Source: Cristatella mucedo (Eukaryota > Bryozoa > Phylactolaemata > Cristatellidae). From it: a stretch of 64,000 nt of DNA. Below are positions 54,126 to 64,000 of this stretch, piece by piece; within the stretch, counting starts at the first letter, position 1, and the number at the start of each line of letters is the position of its first letter. The notes under the pieces were generated by a model. The model was not told the DNA's origin, searched no databases, and worked only from the letters and a program-made list of their open reading frames with translations. The translations under genes and the position numbers were made by a program. Location: NCBI GenBank assembly GCA_009760855.2, contig WPIO01000024.1, positions 2,358,501-2,422,500 on the forward strand, written 5' to 3'.

Positions 54126-55730
54126 TATTTTTGAAGTAGCTACCGATTGGCTGCCGAGATCTCTGCAGCCTGATCAATTATGATTTGGGGCCATATCTTA
54201 AATACAGGAAAAACGAATTAACAAGGGGCCAGACAATACAACCCGTGTGTGGTAGCTCTCGGGTCCCACTTTGGGCACCTCTACAGCCTTCTGTCCGACT
54301 TCCATGCAGTCTTATGTAGGTTTTCGCTGGCAGCTACCGGCCACGTTCGCTCGTGTTCTGATACTTTTCGGCTTCAGTCGACTCTGCGATCTTATGACCG
54401 AGACGTCTGCTCTTTGCTTCCCAGCCTACCCTTACCTTCGAAGGGTAATCGGCAGGGGCTACTTACTGTGTGGATCCGCTACGCTCCCGGCCGGTGGCAT
54501 CAAGCAGATAATCTACTGTGCTAGCTTTTATGGCGATTGCTCATTGGGATCTGAGTAGAGAATGACTTTCGTGCCAGCCCGAGTGGGTAATTCTGCGAGT
54601 TGAGTGGGCTGTCCGCTGGAGCTGTAACGAGGCAGCCCAAAAGCTGTAACTGGTGGCTCGATCGTCTGCAGCAGTCGGTGTGGAACATCCCGGATGTGCA
54701 ATATTTTCATGGACTTGAGCTCAAAAGCCACAGCTGCTGCTGCTGCTTCGTTGGACCGTGGCTGTCGATAGCATCGAAAGTCTTCTCTATGGGTCTCAGA
54801 ATAAGTAGAGTCTTAAATAAATAGTCTTAAATAAAGTCTTCTGAAGCAAGAATTTTCATTTGGGGTGGGGGCAAGACCCACAAGATTTTCAATTAGGCCG
54901 GGCTAAACCCAAAAATAATGAAACAATGTTTTGTACAATCATGGGTTTTTATTCGACAGGAGCAGTTGCTCAAAGAGTGGAACTGAAGCACAATTTCTTC
55001 ATTGGTGATGGTCACAGGGCAGAGTAATAGGGGGCGGCCCAGATCGCTGCCCGGCATGTCACAATGGGGGGAGGGACAAATGCCCCGTGCCCCTGGCTCC
55101 ACCACTGGCTCCTGGCTCGTCCTAGATCGTCCTAGAGTCGATGGTAGAGAACCGTTTAAGGCAGTGATGTCCCAACCTCCTGATGGCTTCTCATCATCTT
55201 ACCCACTTCAAGGGGTTAAGTGATTGATTGTCTTCTCTCATCCACCCCACCAGTGATAACAATCTATCTAGTCAGCCGTAGTCATGACGTTAGTTAGTTC
55301 AACCAGGGACGTGTGTGAGAGAAAATGAAGTCTCGGACTGGAGTAGGTTTTTCTAGTTTCTCTTTTTAAATGAAGGTTCATCTTGCTTGCCATTCTTGAG
55401 CTGAGTCCTTGCCGGCTCTCTGTGCTTCCCTCTCTTTTGTCACTGGATGACTTCTTAGCCCTCTCTAATTATTGGCTTACCCCCCCCCAGAAGGTCACGG
55501 TTCAGTCTAGGCCTTCAGCTAATTCCCAGTAATTGCTAAGCAACTGCTATACTCCTCTGGTAAGTCCAAACGGGATGCTCGGCTGCTCGGTCGTCGGCAT
55601 CAATCGCTGCAAATAAGCCGCCAGGCACCCGGCACGTTATGGTTGCTGCACCCAGGCTGGGTGTTGGGTTCCACTGTGGCCAGAAACATTTGGCTAGTTG
55701 CCCGTCAGGTAGTTCAATGAGAAAGACAAG
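54126..55730. other. No gene recognised
   Basis: About 1.6 kb without a recognised repeat or exon. A (TGC)n run lies at about 54733-54748. Confidence 0.4.
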
Positions 55731-55735
55731 AAGAG

Positions 55736-56006
<271 letters not shown>

Positions 56007-56321
56007 CAGTGGCTACCTGTGCCTGGATTGGGCAGGCTGCATCAAGTTCGAAATACCTTTAGGTTGCCTGCTGACTGCAGCTTAGGAGCAACTTTACCAA
56101 GTTGGCTGGGATGGATGGCTCATATACTGACTGAAAAGCTGACTAGACTGTGGCGTTATTGCTCGCTTGCAGCAGCCACTTTCGAGTGCCACATGGCTTG
56201 TCACAACGAATGCTTGAGGTTCGAACGACGTTGCTTGCTGCAAACACGTATAGCCCGAGGGGGCTGCTTCTCGCTTGGCAAGGCCGTTGAGCTATCAGCA
56301 GGTATCGACTACGAAAAGTAA

Positions 56322-56760
56322 TTTTAATAATAATAATAGTAGGTTGTTTGTATAGCACCTTTAGAGAGCCAATTATCTATCTGGGTGCTTTACAACTCCT
56401 TGTTAGGCAATCAATAATTGAGGGCTAATGAAATGCAAGGTAGCAAGCTTAGACAAGCTTGCACAAGCCAAGAAGTACTACCCTTGGGCCATCATGCTAC
56501 ATCGCACTGGAAGACTCCCGGGACCACCAGTTAATAGGACCCCTGGTTAGTAGCATGCACTGAATCATGCACGGGTAAGCGCGAAAAGCTCACGGAGCAA
56601 TAAAGACAAGCTCTCTGCGTGATGCAGGGAAAGAGGTTTTAGGGTTTGCAGATTGAAAGCCCGATCATCAAAAGATTTTAGCTGAGTGCAAGGGACGGAC
56701 GGTAAGACTACCGGCAGTCGCCACTTTGCTATGCGGACGAAGCCAAGTTATATTGGTCAT
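56322..56760 (-). mobile_element. LINE-C 3' fragment
   Basis: The tail TTTTAATAATAATAATAGTA, then GTTTGTATAGCACCTTTAGA, GGGTGCTTTACAACTCC, CTTAGACAAGCTTGCACAAG and CATGCACTGAATCATGCACG. It parallels the copy at 37.5-38.1 kb. Confidence 0.6.
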
Positions 56761-56789
56761 TTAAACCACCGGATTCAGCTTGCCAGGCA

Positions 56790-57585
56790 GACATTAGATC
56801 GTGAGTGTTGGCAAAAAAATTCAAACTAAACGATGAGAAAACCGAACTCATACTCTTCGGAAAGACCACTTTCACAGCTAGCCATTACGTTCGATCCCTG
56901 TCTAAGATTTGGGACTGTCTACCCAGGTAGCTGGTTGGAAATCATACTAACTCCATAGGTCTATGTAGGCTGGATTACTGTTATTCACTTCTGGTTATGC
57001 TACTCAGAGAAGGTTAATCAACAAATCGAAGAGATTCAGCCACGTGTCTCCTTTACGTAAGGAGCTGTGACAGCACCTGGTCGATCAACGGATATAAAGC
57101 AAAATTCTTACTTTGACCCTTAAGGCATGCCATCGCTTGGCTCCTTCAAACCTAGCAGAATCGCTTCACCAGTTTCAGCTTCCTGGTGCCCCCAGATACT
57201 CCATGAACACTATATTAATTGCATCATTTCATCGTTTACAGATATTTGGTGACAGATGCTTTGCTCTGCAGGTCTTAGACTGTAGAACTCACTCATTTCT
57301 CAACATCATCTATTCTCCTGCTGACGACTGAGGCACATCCTTTCCAGCCGTTCTGAGCTGCTACTCCCATTCTGCACACTTCCTCGACTGCCCTCCTGAT
57401 TCAGCTACGTTTCTCACATTCTCTTTGTTGCATGCGATGACTTTAGTTGGCTACCGTATGTGCACTCATAATCGCTTAGGCTTTGTGTGCACCAAATTAA
57501 ACTCTCCAGTGGAATACCCACGTGACACCTCGTGACTTTGGGGAGTTACAAGCTGAGATACATTACATTACAAAACTAAATAAAA
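56790..57585 (+). mobile_element. LINE-B 3' part, decayed
   Basis: KKFKLNDEKTELILFGKTTF-like sequence (about 56815-56875), then LTLKACHRLAPSNLAESLHQ and FQLPGAPRYSMN (57110-57210), IFGDRCFALQ, and the 3' end TTTGGGGAGTTACAAGCTGA with the tail ACATTACATTAC. Internal deletions and stops. Confidence 0.75.
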
Positions 57586-57589
57586 TCCT

Positions 57590-59134
57590 ATCAGACAGCG
57601 TGGCAGCTCGATTGCTTCTGGGAGCACTCACAATTTTCGAAATCTATGGATATGGGTGCATCCTACATCTCGATTTCTGTTAGTGCCTTCGGGTTTTCCT
57701 TGCGATCTTTACAATCAGGCACGCTTGCTTCCACTTTTGATTGGCAGGCTGTGTGAGCCTGTCTTACTGACTTTGGCAGACTTTGTGTAAACATTTTGAA
57801 CAGCGGCTCGGGGTTGCTTGCCAGGATCTTTGTGTTTGCAGTACGGCCTTGGCCACTCCTTCATGGCCGTGTAATAAGGCTTAGGTTCCGGATGGCTGTG
57901 CAGTGGCGATTGGCCGGTCGCGATGGCCCTCCCTCTCCCTCCTATTTTTGCTACATCACCCCCCCCCCCCCCTTCTTCTTCTTCTTCTCGGTGAGGCTGT
58001 AATCCTTAGCTAAGCCTCGAATTGGTAGCCATCCCTGAGTGGCTGATGCTCCCCGAGAGACCGTGCCCTCTTCCCCACCCCATTAGGAACTGTTGTGCCT
58101 GCGGTGGGGCACCATGTGGCAGTTTGCCGCCCTGCTGGCTGTCTAGCTAGACACAGCTCGACAACTCGAACGATGCTCTGCCAGCTCTACTAGCCTCTGT
58201 GGCCTGCTCTCCGGCTGCCTGCCGGTTCCAATCAAGCAGCTCAGGACCTTCCCTATTCCTCGTGTACATCTATGTTGCTTGCAGACTGCTGCCAGCTGCA
58301 GTGACTGCTATCCGGCTGCTGCTAGCTGCACCACTGCTCGAGTGCCGAATGCGTAATGTAAGGATGCAAATTCTCTCGGGACTCGTGCCTGTAGCCAGGC
58401 TGACTCACTGCCTTGCCTCCTATCTGGCAAGGTGTCTGGTTCCTTTTAACGTTCCGATTACTAGTGACTGAAATCGTCAGCTGGGACCAACCTTTCAGGC
58501 TCGTGCCATCCCCAAGGTGGAGCAGCAGCAGCAGCAGCAGCAACAGCTGTGAACCTTCCTCCATTAGCGGCTTTGCTGTCGGTCAGCGTTGCAGCTCGGA
58601 TTGACCAGCGAGCAAGCGGCCGCCAAACAGACTGACTTGCTTGCTGCTGAGCTTGCGTGCTAGTGAGTAAGTTCAGCGTTGCAGCAGGCCTCACCTTAGA
58701 CCGACTAGCGCTTAGCTGGCTGCCGATACCTCGGCGGCTTCATATGAAGCGTAAAGGCACTATTTCTCTGCTCTGCTGTCCGCTGAAGCCAACGCTGAGC
58801 CGCTAAGCAGAGGCTGAGTCGGTGCTGAGCCGAAATGCAGACGCTAAGCCGCTCGGCAATCGTTGCAAATATATTGGATTGACGGACTGGGGCTGCTAAG
58901 GCACGTAGCTTTCGAGCGCGCGTGCATACACTTCTGCGCCCACTCGCGAGGACGAGCACAGGAAGGGTCCTCCAAGCCATGCCCGCTGTTTTTCAACTCT
59001 GCTGTACGTTCCTCTTCAGGGCCGCCTTCCCTCAAAAGCTGGTCCTGTGAAGGATAAGGTGTAGGTGTCTCCTTCCTATAAAAATCTTGGCTATAGTGTG
59101 CTTGTGTGTGAGTGGGAATGTGTGTTTGCGTGCG

Positions 59135-59135
<1 letters not shown>
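57590..59135. other. No gene recognised; short simple repeats
   Basis: Contains a C-run followed by (TTC)n at 57959-57989 and (CAG)n at 58520-58545. No exon or transposable element recognised. Confidence 0.45.

Positions 59136-59136
<1 letters not shown>

Positions 59137-59220
<84 letters not shown>
59137..59220. repeat. (TG)n microsatellite abutting an L2-A tail
   Basis: Pure TG repeat of about 80 bp that runs directly into the (TAA)n tail of the following L2-A copy. Confidence 0.97.
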
Positions 59221-59225
<5 letters not shown>

Positions 59226-60362
59226 ATAATAATAATATTGCACTTGATAAAGCGCCCTCAGAGAACTTAATCTCTTTCTAGGCACTTTACATTTGCTGCA
59301 AAGTGATACACAATAGAATAGTAAGTAAAATCATGCTTGAAAAACAAACAAAATGAATAACATGGTTAGGGGTTACATGCACTGGGTCAGCATGCAAATG
59401 TGGTTAGTGGCAGCATGAACAGTGTCAGCACGCATAAGCACATCGAGGACGAATCACAAGGACCCACTAAATGCTGTCCTAAATAGGTATGTTTTTAAGT
59501 TCTTTTTAAATGTGGTCAGGTCAGGGGATGTTCTGATGCAGGTCGGGAGGGAGTTCCAGGCTGTGGGAGCATACGAGCTAAATGCACGGTCTCCAAAGGA
59601 TTTAAGGTTTGTACGAGGTATTTCTAGACTGTTGGATTCCAAAAAGCGAGTGGTACGATGCTTTGCCTGATGGGGTAGTATATCTGACAGATAGGCTGGA
59701 GCCATAGAATGAAGAGACCTAAAAGTGAGCGACAAAACCTTGAAGTCAATCCGTTGCTTGACTGGTAACCAGTGCAGGTCGGCGAGAAGTGGAGTAATGT
59801 GGCAACTGCGATGCTCACGACAGACAAGCCTAGCTGCAGAGTTTTGCACCAGCTGCAATCGCCTGATCGCACATGCTGGTAGGCCAGTAAGCAGTGAATT
59901 GCAGAAGTCGAGACGAGATGTCACGAATGCATGGACCAACTTGGACGTGGTATCCTTATCTAAACAAGCCCTAATTTTAGCAATGTTATGAAGCTGAAAA
60001 TAGGCAGATTTGACTGTGGAGCTGATGTGGTCGTCTAACGAGAGGTTGCTTTGGAATATGACACCTAGATTTCGAGCTGATGCAACTGGAGATATGCTGG
60101 CAGAGCCAATTTTGAAAGTCAGCCTTTCCAATTTCTGAATAACACTAGGTTTGCCCATAACTAGTAAGTTAGTTTTATCATCGTTTAGTTTTAGAAAATT
60201 TGCTGCCATCCATGATCGGATGTCATCAATGCATGCAGCAAGTGAGTTGAGAGAATTTGAGGTGCTCGAAGGCTGGGAGGGATCAAAGCAAAGGTACAAC
60301 TGAGTGTCATCCGCATAGAAGTGAAAGCCTAGATTGTGCTTGGCAATCACATCAGTGAGAGG
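59221..60362 (-). mobile_element. L2-A LINE copy, 5'-truncated (about 1.14 kb)
   Basis: The tail TAATAATAATAATAATATTG and an intact stem-loop tip (59239-59296), 3' UTR and RT coding region, stopping at about 60362 just upstream of motif C. Young copy with an open frame. Confidence 0.9.
59454..60350 (-). CDS. Reverse transcriptase C-terminal fragment (L2-A ORF2)
   Basis: A 298-codon open frame starting [20 protein letters not shown], so RT motif C with intact Asp-Asp is present while motifs A and B are lost by truncation. The [42 protein letters not shown] and [14 protein letters not shown] blocks and the FKKNLKTYLFRTAFSGSL C terminus follow. Nearly collinear with the copies at 6 kb and 35 kb. 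Not a complete enzyme. Confidence 0.85.
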   Translation of the reverse strand: MIAKHNLGFHFYADDTQLYLCFDPSQPSSTSNSLNSLAACIDDIRSWMAANFLKLNDDKTNLLVMGKPSVIQKLERLTFKIGSASISPVASARNLGVIFQSNLSLDDHISSTVKSAYFQLHNIAKIRACLDKDTTSKLVHAFVTSRLDFCNSLLTGLPACAIRRLQLVQNSAARLVCREHRSCHITPLLADLHWLPVKQRIDFKVLSLTFRSLHSMAPAYLSDILPHQAKHRTTRFLESNSLEIPRTNLKSFGDRAFSSYAPTAWNSLPTCIRTSPDLTTFKKNLKTYLFRTAFSGSL

Positions 60363-60499
60363 GAGTACAACTTGCCATTATTATTCCGACGGTCGTTGTT
60401 TCTTCTATCGACATCTGAATATAGGCTTTGGAAGGTGTACGACTGCTGGCACTCTAGCCATGTTTGAAGAAGTTTTATTCTCATCATGATTTGCTGTCA

Positions 60500-61178
60500 T
60501 TCACAGTTCTATACTGCACCTGTCCGCATCTTGCTGAAAGGTGACTTGCTGGATCAGTGGCTTCTCATCAAGCGTCATTGACTTCATGGTCCTTCCTCTT
60601 ATTTTTAGGTCCCGTCATCCTCTTGCTCTATAAATAATAATACTATTAATATATTAGCAGATTCAACAGCTTCATTTGTATAGCAGTAGGAGAGCCTTAA
60701 TGGTTATCACCACCCCTTGCATTGGGCAATAAAAGATCGCCCACTGCAGGACTCAAACCCATGACCTGGATCGCGAAGAGCGAGCACCTTACCTCAAGAC
60801 CGAGGGCCAAATGAATAACTATCTGAGATCATTCTACTCAGACTTTGCATCGTACCATCCACTTCTGTGATTCAGGCGAGTTAGCTTCTGACCTAACCGA
60901 AATCCTTTGGAGACCATTCCTTCAGCTCGTGTGTTCCCGAAGCCTGGAACTTGCTCCCGACTGACGTCACGAGATCCCGTGACTTGACGAAATTAAAAAA
61001 GAAGCTAAAAACCCACTCGTTCCTCACAGCATTTGCTGGGTCCCTGTGAGCTGGGTCCTTTGTTTGCTTACACGTGCTGAAGCTGCACACACTTAAATCG
61101 GATGCTTACTTTTCAGCATATGTAGAGTGAGAGATTTAGTTCTCGCTAGACATTGTACTTATGTCTTATTGTCATCAC
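60500..61178 (+). mobile_element. L2-A LINE relic split by SINE-1
   Basis: Left part 60500-60640 (GACTTCATGGTCCTTCCTCT, TTTTTAGGTCCCGTCATCC). After the SINE, 60815-61178 (CCTTTGGAGACCATTCCTTC, GTTCCCGAAGCCTGGAAC, GAAGCTAAAAACCCACTCGT, GAGTGAGAGATTTAGTTCTC). Decayed. Confidence 0.65.
60648..60812 (-). mobile_element. SINE-1 inserted in L2-A
   Basis: On the minus strand a decayed head (GGCCCTCGGTCTTGAGGTAA), B box GGTTTGAGTCC, the body with GGGGTGGTGATAACCATTAA and the tail CTGCTATACAAATGAAGCTG then TTGAATCTGCTAATATAT. Confidence 0.8.
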
Positions 61179-61282
61179 GTGCTTTGTGACCAGCATTGTG
61201 TGCCTGTCATCGGGGTGCTAGTGGCCTGGCCTGTGTGCATCCACGATTAGATATCGCCCTCTATCGCCAGCTGCGGAGGCGT

Positions 61283-61499
61283 GTGAGGGAAATGTCATTG
61301 TGAGGAAAATGTCCGTGTGAGGAAAATGTCCGTGTGAGGAAAATGTCCGTGTGAGGAAAATGTCTGTGTGAAGGAAATGTCCGTGTGAGGGAAATGTCAT
61401 TGTGAGGAAAATGTCCGTGTGAGGAAAATGTCTGTGTGAAAGAAAATGTCCGTGTGAGGGAAATGTCCGTGTGAAGGAAAATGTCCGTGTGAGGAAAAT
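61283..61499. repeat. Tandem repeat of GTGTGAGGAAAATGTCC (about 17 bp, about 12-13 copies)
   Basis: Units vary in length (16-19 bp) and sequence: GAGGGAAATGTCATT, GAGGAAAATGTCCGT, GAAGGAAATGTCCGT. The core GAAATGTCC is the same as in the inverted-repeat element at 207-1135. The minus-strand frame 61218-61502 is a His/Thr/Phe-rich repeat artefact. Confidence 0.93.
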
Positions 61500-62300
61500 C
61501 AACGCCCGGAAGAATACCTCGAAGCGTTTTCAGTGCATCTGACCAGCAGTGGCTGCATCAAAGCGTTAAATTCCTAACGCAGTGTTGCACGAATAAGCTC
61601 AGCCCTTGCTTCTGTTTGCTGCTTCACGCAGGCGTTCGATTCGTCAAGGCATAGCATTTTCTTGGGGTAGAGTGGCAACATGCACCACAAGATGTGACGG
61701 GACATTTATTTTGGCAATATCCGGCTTTCGGAGCTGCCCCAATGCCATTTATAATCATGCACCGGCTGGATATTCAGGCGGCTCATGCCTGTGGTGTCTC
61801 TTCGTGATGGGCGTTTCTTCCCACCACCTCTAGCTGTTGTGCAGTGATAAATGTACAGGCAAGGGTGGGTGTGGTGAGGGTGAGGCTTTCGTGGGTGCAC
61901 GGGTACTCAGTACATTCAACAGAAGCCTGGACCTAGATATTGGTATGCAGGTGCAAAAGCCAGCGCTAGCCAAATTATTCTGTAGCACACCACCGGGCCT
62001 GCTCTCGTGGATGTCACTACCATTTCTTTTTATTGCTTGAATCTGGTGAGACCGTCCATATATATATATATGTATATATATAGCCACTATATCTCACCCG
62101 GCCCATCTCCCCAGAGTCATCACTAGTGACAGATGTCAGAACACAGAAGTCACCCTTTGTCTGCCAGCTGTGCCTTGCCATCTGCGATCCTGTTCCAGAT
62201 TCATCGGATGATCCTGTTCTAACTAACTTTGTTGGATAAGCCCCAGCTCGGGCTTTGCTGTCGGCTGTAGATCGTGCAGGCATCCTCCTGGTCCAGGTTC
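61500..62300. other. No gene recognised
   Basis: Non-coding sequence with a short (TA)n at 62058-62083. Confidence 0.4.
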
Positions 62301-62302
62301 TC

Positions 62303-62546
62303 TTCCTCTCTCTTTCTCCCACTCTCTCATACACCGTACTCCCTCAATCTCTCCCCCTCTCCCTCCCTTAACCTCACTATCTTTCCCGATCTCTCTCCGG
62401 TCTCACTCTGTCTGCCTGTCTGTCTCTCTATCTCTTCTACCTCTGTCTGTCTGTGTGTGTGTGTGTGTGTGTCTCCCTGTCTCTCCCTCTGTCTGCCTGT
62501 CTGTCTCTCTCCGTCTCTATCTGTCTCTCTCACACACACACACTAG
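62303..62546. repeat. CT-rich compound microsatellite
   Basis: CTCT/CTGTCTGT repeats with (GT)n at 62453-62471, ending in (CA)n at 62530-62543. Confidence 0.93.
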
Positions 62547-62549
62547 CTC

Positions 62550-63148
62550 GGTGCAGTAGCCTGGAGTCCTTACGGTGTGTTTGCTTCTACTCTCTTGGTG
62601 CCACTGGCCACTTGGCAGCTACTGCTGTTAATCATTTGGAGTGGGGAAAGCTTAGCATTAGCAGCCACTACTATGCAGCAGCAATAGCTGGTTTACATTA
62701 TTCTCCGAGAACCGGCGAAGAACCCTGTGTACTACACTGGCTGTGCTGGATGCAAGCAGATCTGTATTGTTGCCCACAATGCCTGTGCATGCATGGGAGC
62801 ATTGCGAGAGCCGCAGATGCCAGTGCTGATGGGCCAGACACCGGCATGCAAAGGGAGCTCAGACGTGGCTCTCAGGTCATAAGCAGGCAGATCTGCAAGC
62901 AAGTTGTGAAGTGCTGGCAACTTCTGGCCTCGTCCTTTGTGGTACCGGCCGGCTGGTCTTTACTTCTTTCTAGGTGCCTCGGCTGCTTCCTTTCCAGAGC
63001 TGCCTGATTGTTCGTGCAACTGCTGCCGATCCAGCTTAGATGAGAACGATCTGTTTGGAGGGGTATGAGTTGACCCTGGGCAACAATGGTTTTAAGGGGT
63101 TAGTTGCTGCTTTGATGACTGCGTGGCCGGTCGTGGGTCGAGAAAGAC

Positions 63149-63150
<2 letters not shown>
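62550..63150. other. No gene recognised
   Basis: A 184-codon plus-strand frame (62453-63007) starts in the microsatellite and has no domain that I recognise. No repeat family found. Confidence 0.4.
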
Positions 63151-63151
<1 letters not shown>

Positions 63152-63208
<57 letters not shown>

Positions 63209-63311
63209 CAGACAGACAGACAGACAGAGAGAAAGAGACAGAGAGAGAGAGAGCTGGGAGAGAGAGAGAGAGACAGAGAGAGAGAGAGAGCTGGGGGAGA
63301 GAGAGAGAGAC

Positions 63312-63384
<73 letters not shown>

Positions 63385-63390
63385 GGGAGA

Positions 63391-63425
<35 letters not shown>

Positions 63426-63440
63426 CTGGGAGACAGAGAA
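63152..63440. repeat. (GA)n microsatellite with AGCTGGG-spaced blocks
   Basis: (GA)n blocks separated four to five times by AGCTGGG(A/G)GA, with (ACAG)n at 63207-63226. This higher-order pattern indicates duplication of a GA-AGCTGGG unit. Confidence 0.95.
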
Positions 63441-64000
63441 AGATTAAACCCTCCCCTCCTTTCCCTTTCCTCCCTCGTCTTCCCTGCCTTCCCCTCCCCT
63501 CTTCCACGAGGCTTCGTGTAGCCATCGGAAAGTGGCTGCTGCTTGCACACGTTTGCTTGTTTTTCCTGATGGTGTCAGGGTGCCAGTGCTTGTAATCGAG
63601 CGACATTGCCACGCCACACCCTTTTGACAAATGCTAGCAGCAGCGAGATGCGGTAGCAGCAAAGGCCGCAAGCAGACCAGGCCCACGAGTAACGTCTGGT
63701 CGAAGCCGCTGCAGAGCGCACACGAGTCAGCGCACAGGCTTGGTGTCCGAAGAAGGGGAAGGAGGTCGAGTGCCAGGCAGAAGGCACGTCGATCAGCAGT
63801 CTGTGCTGCAGATGAGGCAGCCATTGACTGACACTCCTGGCTTCCTCTTGCAGTGACAACCGAATCGGTGATACGGAGTACAGTGAAGCGACGGCGCAAC
63901 ATACTAAGCGCTCTGCTCTGCTGCTTCGGTAGCCAGGGTGCTGCCGCTGCCTCCGTGGCTCTGCACGCGCAGCCTCTGCCACCGAGCGAAGCAAAGGCGG
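63441..64000. other. No gene recognised
   Basis: GC-balanced sequence to the window edge. Long minus-strand frames (63444-63902, 63575-63994) have no recognisable domain. Confidence 0.4.

Noticed and set aside
62453-63007. A 184-codon plus-strand open frame
   Set aside because: Begins in a microsatellite, shows no domain, and has no supporting splice or codon signal.

Overview
This window looks like genomic DNA of an animal (metazoan). Spliced exons encode an SLC15-type peptide transporter, introns are kilobase-sized, microsatellites are everywhere, and L2/CR1-type LINEs and tRNA-derived SINEs are abundant. No bacterial, organellar or viral gene organisation is seen. The sequence alone does not fix the phylum.

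Left part (about 1-25.5 kb): the one recognisable host gene is on the minus strand and reads right to left. Ten coding exons were placed by homology and splice sites: 23856-23871, 22835-22953, 21193-21286, 19623-19764, 15065-15142, 8826-8925, 8209-8299, 7673-7836, 3339-3422 and 2810-2899. Joined, they give 978 coding bases (326 codons) with all intron phases consistent. The product runs from the N terminus through TM7 of a proton-coupled oligopeptide transporter (PEPT1/PEPT2, SLC15A1/SLC15A2-like). The 3' half of the gene lies beyond the left edge. The 5' end sits in a CpG-rich island (about 23.7-25.5 kb) that carries a 26-bp minisatellite. Introns hold LINE and SINE copies, a 43-copy 17-bp satellite and long (CT)n, (TG)n and (TA)n tracts.

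Middle (25.5-44.2 kb): an AT-rich block (25.5-29.4 kb) holds a terminal-inverted-repeat element (25.70-26.87 kb). Beside it is a decayed copy of a widespread, functionally unassigned, multi-copy gene family (27.14-29.13 kb). Then follows a graveyard of LINE copies. The youngest (34.75-36.44 kb, minus) keeps a 487-codon open reverse-transcriptase frame and has split an older copy of the same family.

Right part (44.2-64 kb): a second GC/CpG-rich island (44.3-47.4 kb) probably marks a promoter, but no gene could be identified from it. The rest is microsatellite-rich non-coding DNA with scattered LINE and SINE relics, including a further L2 copy with an open frame (59.22-60.36 kb).

For annotation I use these repeat names. 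L2-A is the LINE with an (ATT)n tail and a GCGC stem-loop 3' end. LINE-B is a second LINE ending in ATTAC repeats. LINE-C is a third, known only from 3' ends. SINE-1 is tRNA-derived with a tail of its own. SINE-2 is tRNA-derived with an L2-A-like 3' tail. Element boundaries are estimates from comparing copies by eye.
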